6,016 nucleotides of DNA from Deltaproteobacteria bacterium. GTDB taxonomy: Bacteria > Desulfobacterota > Desulfobacteria > Desulfobacterales > Desulfobacteraceae. Positions 3,299 through 6,016 of this stretch are shown here, in pieces. Position 1 is the first letter of the stretch, and every line of letters begins with the position of its first letter. The DNA is taken from contig QMMT01000146.1 in the NCBI GenBank assembly GCA_003647385.1, positions 1 through 6,016 of the forward strand. The letters are read 5' to 3'. Under the pieces are notes generated by a model. The model did not search any database, was not told the DNA's origin, and saw only the letters and a program-made list of their open reading frames with translations. The position numbers were made by a program, and so were the translations under genes.

Positions 3299-6016
3299 AT
3301 GACAAAAAAGAAGATTTCCAGAGCGTTTATCATCAGTTTGTTGTTCTCCATGACACTCATATATGGCATTGGATGGTGTGCTGACCCTAATGATGAGATT
3401 AGGTATCTGGAATCTATGCAACGGGAGCTTCCGGATCATTATGTCACAGCCATAAAACAAATCATAGATACCAGCCTCGATCCCTATGTAAGGGAACGTG
3501 GGGTCTTGGCTTTAACAGATATTGCGCTGAACAGAAACGAGCCTGATGATGTCTCTGCTTATCTAAAAGAACTGGCAATGGGTGATAAAAATGAAAATGT
3601 CAGAACAGCGGCTTATGCCAGTATACATTTAATCCGAGATCTTCGTCCTCAGCCGAAAAAAGGGGCGTTGGAACTGTTTATTTCCGGGAAACTAATAAAG
3701 GGAAGCTCTGTTGCATTGATCGCCAGAATTTCCTCGACAGTCCTTACCGGAGAAGAGGCTGTTGTCGGTATTACCTCCCTGCATGAGAACATTGAGTTGT
3801 TGTCCGAGGCGGTTCAAAAAAGATATCTTAGAAGGGTGGGCATGCCCTATGAGGTGCAGTTTGACCTGAGGCTGAATGAGACCGGCACATATTTTATTCC
3901 GGTCACCTTTCTGTTGAGTTTCGACAAAGTCGATTACGAACAGATTCAAAAAAGAATATACGTCGAAGTCAGCGACGGGGTTGATGACTGTCTGGATGAT
4001 GAAAATCCAGACTATGCAGACGGTGATGTCGACGGTGATGTCGACGGATCTGATCTGTCTGAATTTACCGCTGGTTTAGGAAGCTCGGGTCAGGAATGCT
4101 ATGACGTTGAATGGTTTGCCGGTCTTTTCGGGATGAACAGCTCAGACGGCGAAACGGAACCGGATATGAGTGAATACGAAGCCGCCCGTTTTATGGCGGT
4201 GAACCCGGGATTGATGTCTTTGATCTGCCCGCCGGGGTGCGAATGTCTCACCGGTCCGGATGCAGATGCAAAATTCGGTGTCGGCAATTTTAACGCCTGC
4301 TCACATAAGGTCTGCGGGTATGGCTGGGTGGGAGACCTTTACATGACAAAATACTGTTACAGCGAAATTCCCATTGATGAATGCATTGATACCGACGGAG
4401 GCAAAACCTACGATGTCAAAGGCAGTGCCCCGGGTTGTGAGGACCGGTGTTCTGAATTTTCCCATCCACCCACGGTGGTGAACGAATGTTATGTCGATGT
4501 GGTCGACGGCAAATGTCAGGTTAATATTGCGTATTACGATTGTGATTCGGTGTGCGAAGACGGCAGATGTCTGCCGCCCACATGCGATGACTGGATTCAG
4601 AACCAGGGGGAGGACGGTGTCGATTGCAGCAACCGCACTCCTGACGTCCCCGGCCCCTGCGAAGAACCTTGCAACTGTCCGGCTGGATATAAATGTGCAA
4701 CAGGTATGGAGGCTGAAGATCATTTTGGTCCCAACAACTTTATGGCCTACTCGAGTAATCCATGCGGTGAGGAATGGGTTGGTGATTTTTCGGTTTTTAA
4801 ATACTGTTACAAAAAAATTGAAAGTTCCGACTGCTACGATACGGACGGCGGTGCGGATATCTATGAAAAAGGCAGTGCCCCGGGGTGTGTGGATACCTGT
4901 ACTTCCGATCAGACCCTTCAGGAATGCCTTGCATTCCCAATTATTGACGGATGCGATGTGTATTCGTCCCCCTGGGAGTGTGAAGGAAGCTGCCAGGACG
5001 GGGCGTGCATGATGCCGTCATGTGATGACGGAATTCAAAACCAGGATGAAGTATCAGTGGACTGCAGTTTAAAATCCATTTATGCGGATTGCGACTCCTG
5101 CTGCAGTAACGGCATACAGGATTATGACGAAGAAGGGGTCGACTGCGGGGGATCACAATGTATGCCCTGTGGATATATCGAAATCAGAGGAAGACTCCTT
5201 TATGAGGACTCAGACAGTGATACAGGCCTTTTTAAACCGGTCCGGCACGGAAACATGCTTGTAAGGTTCTGTGACAGCCACCCCTGTACTTCACCGACAC
5301 ACCAGGCCCAGTGGCCTACTGACAGTCTGGGTAATTTTATTTTCTGGGTCCCGAAAATGAATTTTAAATCAGCATATGTCAGGCTGGGGCATATTGATGA
5401 TTATGACCCATACTGGTTTAATTATGCCGTAAGAATCGCCAAAGATCTGGATGACTGTCATGAACTGGTCTGGTGGCATAGTGGTTCACGGGAGATCCCG
5501 CCATCAAGGATCGTCAATTTTGGAGACCTTAAGATCGGCAGGAATACCAATATGGATTTTCAAGGTTATTGGGCGGAAGAAATCGATGCGGTCACCTGCG
5601 GAGGGGGTAGTGACGAGAGCGGTACTTTTACCGGTGGTTCGGGATATTTCAACATAGCAGATGCCATTTTATATGCCAGGCAGTACGCAGAAGGAAAAAG
5701 AAGTGATAATGACAACATCGGATATGTCGATGTCCAGTGGCCCGATGCAGCGGGTTCCCAATATAATCCAATGTATGAAGAAATTTACATAGAAGCCGCA
5801 GACGGTTTCAGTGACTACACCATCATTCATGAGTACGGTCATTACCTCCAGGATGCCATCGGCACCAATGATGAATACTGGGGCGATTCAGGCCATAATT
5901 TCTGTACGGATGATAAAAATGAAGAGTTTGCCTGGAGTGAAGGGTTTGCAGAATATTTCGGCACAATCGTTCCATCGACCTATGCGGCATTGTCAATTGC
6001 GAATTCATACATTGAC
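3299..6016 (+). CDS. Secreted multi-domain zinc metalloprotease (HEXXH), 3' end outside window
   Basis: An uninterrupted frame of 906 codons runs off the right edge. Residues 1-28 are a signal peptide (KKK, hydrophobic core, ending near WCA-DP; no lipobox), so it is exported. Residues about 44-178 are helical HEAT-like repeats (DPYVRERGVLALTDIA; ENVRTAAYASIHLIRD). Residues about 181-226 look beta-rich. Residues 241-252 form a dockerin-type EF-hand loop (D241, D243, D245, G246, D249, D252), followed by a degenerate half near 283-299. Residues 310-443 and 454-589 are tandem cysteine-rich modules; 598-624 is a third short cysteine motif. Residues about 626-746 resemble a transthyretin-like beta domain (IEIRGRLLYEDSD, DSLGNFIFWVP). 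Residues about 777-906 are catalytic: H844-E-Y-G-H848 binds zinc with E845 as catalytic base, and E881 in AWSEGFAEYF is the likely third ligand, as in gluzincin-type peptidases. Substrate is unknown; degradation of extracellular protein or surface processing is plausible. Missing C-terminal residues may hold the rest of the protease fold or a surface anchor. Confidence 0.87.
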   Translation, partial: MTKKKISRAFIISLLFSMTLIYGIGWCADPNDEIRYLESMQRELPDHYVTAIKQIIDTSLDPYVRERGVLALTDIALNRNEPDDVSAYLKELAMGDKNENVRTAAYASIHLIRDLRPQPKKGALELFISGKLIKGSSVALIARISSTVLTGEEAVVGITSLHENIELLSEAVQKRYLRRVGMPYEVQFDLRLNETGTYFIPVTFLLSFDKVDYEQIQKRIYVEVSDGVDDCLDDENPDYADGDVDGDVDGSDLSEFTAGLGSSGQECYDVEWFAGLFGMNSSDGETEPDMSEYEAARFMAVNPGLMSLICPPGCECLTGPDADAKFGVGNFNACSHKVCGYGWVGDLYMTKYCYSEIPIDECIDTDGGKTYDVKGSAPGCEDRCSEFSHPPTVVNECYVDVVDGKCQVNIAYYDCDSVCEDGRCLPPTCDDWIQNQGEDGVDCSNRTPDVPGPCEEPCNCPAGYKCATGMEAEDHFGPNNFMAYSSNPCGEEWVGDFSVFKYCYKKIESSDCYDTDGGADIYEKGSAPGCVDTCTSDQTLQECLAFPIIDGCDVYSSPWECEGSCQDGACMMPSCDDGIQNQDEVSVDCSLKSIYADCDSCCSNGIQDYDEEGVDCGGSQCMPCGYIEIRGRLLYEDSDSDTGLFKPVRHGNMLVRFCDSHPCTSPTHQAQWPTDSLGNFIFWVPKMNFKSAYVRLGHIDDYDPYWFNYAVRIAKDLDDCHELVWWHSGSREIPPSRIVNFGDLKIGRNTNMDFQGYWAEEIDAVTCGGGSDESGTFTGGSGYFNIADAILYARQYAEGKRSDNDNIGYVDVQWPDAAGSQYNPMYEEIYIEAADGFSDYTIIHEYGHYLQDAIGTNDEYWGDSGHNFCTDDKNEEFAWSEGFAEYFGTIVPSTYAALSIANSYID
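4019..4042 (+). repeat. 12-bp tandem repeat encoding the EF-hand calcium loop
   Basis: GACGGTGATGTC occurs twice in tandem and is followed by GACGGA. It encodes DGDVDGDV-DG, the alternating aspartates of a dockerin-like calcium-binding loop (residues 241-252). The repeat length is a multiple of three, so slippage would add or remove four residues without shifting frame. Confidence 0.8.
4226..5065 (+). repeat. Tandem duplication of a cysteine-rich module within the metalloprotease
   Basis: Module A (4226-4627, residues 310-443) and module B (4658-5065 approximately, residues 454-589) share WVGD, KYCY, C-x-DTDGG and KGSAPGC-x-D-x-C, and both end in CDDxIQNQ...VDC. Fifteen cysteines align: gaps 4 and 2 at the start, then 14, 9, 18, 4, and finally 9, 9, 4, 5, 5, 14 in both copies. 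Only two linkers differ in length. Each copy has one further cysteine at a non-equivalent place (334 in A, 466 in B), giving sixteen, an even number fitting eight disulfides. DNA identity is modest, so the duplication is old. Confidence 0.85.
5102..5170 (+). repeat. Third copy of the C-DGIQN-VDC motif, short form
   Basis: Residues 602-624 (CSNGIQDYDEEGVDC, then GGSQCMPC) repeat the terminal motif of the two modules with the same 14-residue cysteine spacing, but continue with GG-x-x-C-x-x-C. Motifs of the form C-x-D/N-G-x-x-N/D-x-x-E-x-x-V-D-C-G-G occur in many bacterial extracellular proteins. Here it forms the boundary between the cysteine-rich region and the beta domain. Confidence 0.65.

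Noticed and set aside
3091..3369. Minus-strand 92-codon frame overlapping the protease start
   Set aside because: It covers the promoter, ribosome site and signal peptide of a well-supported plus-strand gene and has no recognisable family. The hairpin at 3024-3050 lies downstream of it, but that alone is not enough.
3299..3400. Lipoprotein signal in the protease (Cys27)
   Set aside because: The residues before it are G-I-G-W; tryptophan at -1 does not fit a lipobox.
4301..5264. Several open frames of 60-173 codons in other frames within 3692-6008
   Set aside because: They overlap the long metalloprotease frame, which has clear motifs (HEYGH, patterned cysteines); the others show no family features and are shadows.
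1..6016. CRISPR arrays, tRNA or rRNA genes, insertion sequences
   Set aside because: No spaced direct repeats, cloverleaf, rRNA-like sequence, transposase or terminal inverted repeats pairing around a gene were found.

Overview
The window looks like chromosomal DNA of a Gram-negative anaerobe, most likely a sulfate-reducer-type deltaproteobacterium (Desulfobacterota). This is an inference from three things. A periplasmic thioredoxin-fold protein carries an in-frame UGA exactly where its catalytic cysteine should be, which points to selenocysteine. There is a DUF2284 metal-binding protein. There is also a large secreted, cysteine-rich metalloprotease with a dockerin-like calcium loop. Base composition is moderate in genes and clearly AT-rich between them. 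The left edge is a perfect 16-bp inverted repeat around one central base, which resembles a fold-back artefact at a contig end.

Layout. Positions 1-670 (minus strand) hold a CvfB-like S1-domain RNA-binding protein whose C-terminal part is missing; its stop codon lies inside the edge palindrome. Positions 753-1595 (minus) hold one 280-residue gene interrupted by a single TGA: a signal peptide, a short beta-propeller-like segment and a DsbA-like domain with a U-P-Y-C active site. A simple gene caller would split it into two ORFs. Positions 1797-2393 (minus) encode a DUF2284 protein with eight cysteines. Positions 2394-3072 are an AT-rich divergent intergenic region with no gene I can support. 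A sigma70-like promoter with an embedded palindrome (3073-3102) and a perfect Shine-Dalgarno precede a very large plus-strand gene. That gene starts at 3299 and runs without a stop off the right edge at 6016 (906 codons visible).

The large gene encodes a secreted, multi-domain zinc metalloprotease. In order it has a signal peptide, HEAT-like helices, a beta-rich linker, a dockerin-like EF-hand segment, two tandem cysteine-rich modules with almost identical cysteine spacing, a third short cysteine motif, a transthyretin-like beta domain, and a catalytic domain with HEYGH followed by AWSEGFAEYF. Several small ORFs in other frames over this gene are shadows.

How the genes relate. The three minus-strand genes are co-directional but separated by 82 and 201 bases, so a shared operon is possible and not shown. 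The protease is divergent with its own promoter. A speculative link is that a UxxC thiol oxidoreductase could help fold disulfide-rich exported proteins such as the neighbouring protease. The most notable observations are the unannotated selenoprotein and the duplicated 15-cysteine module.
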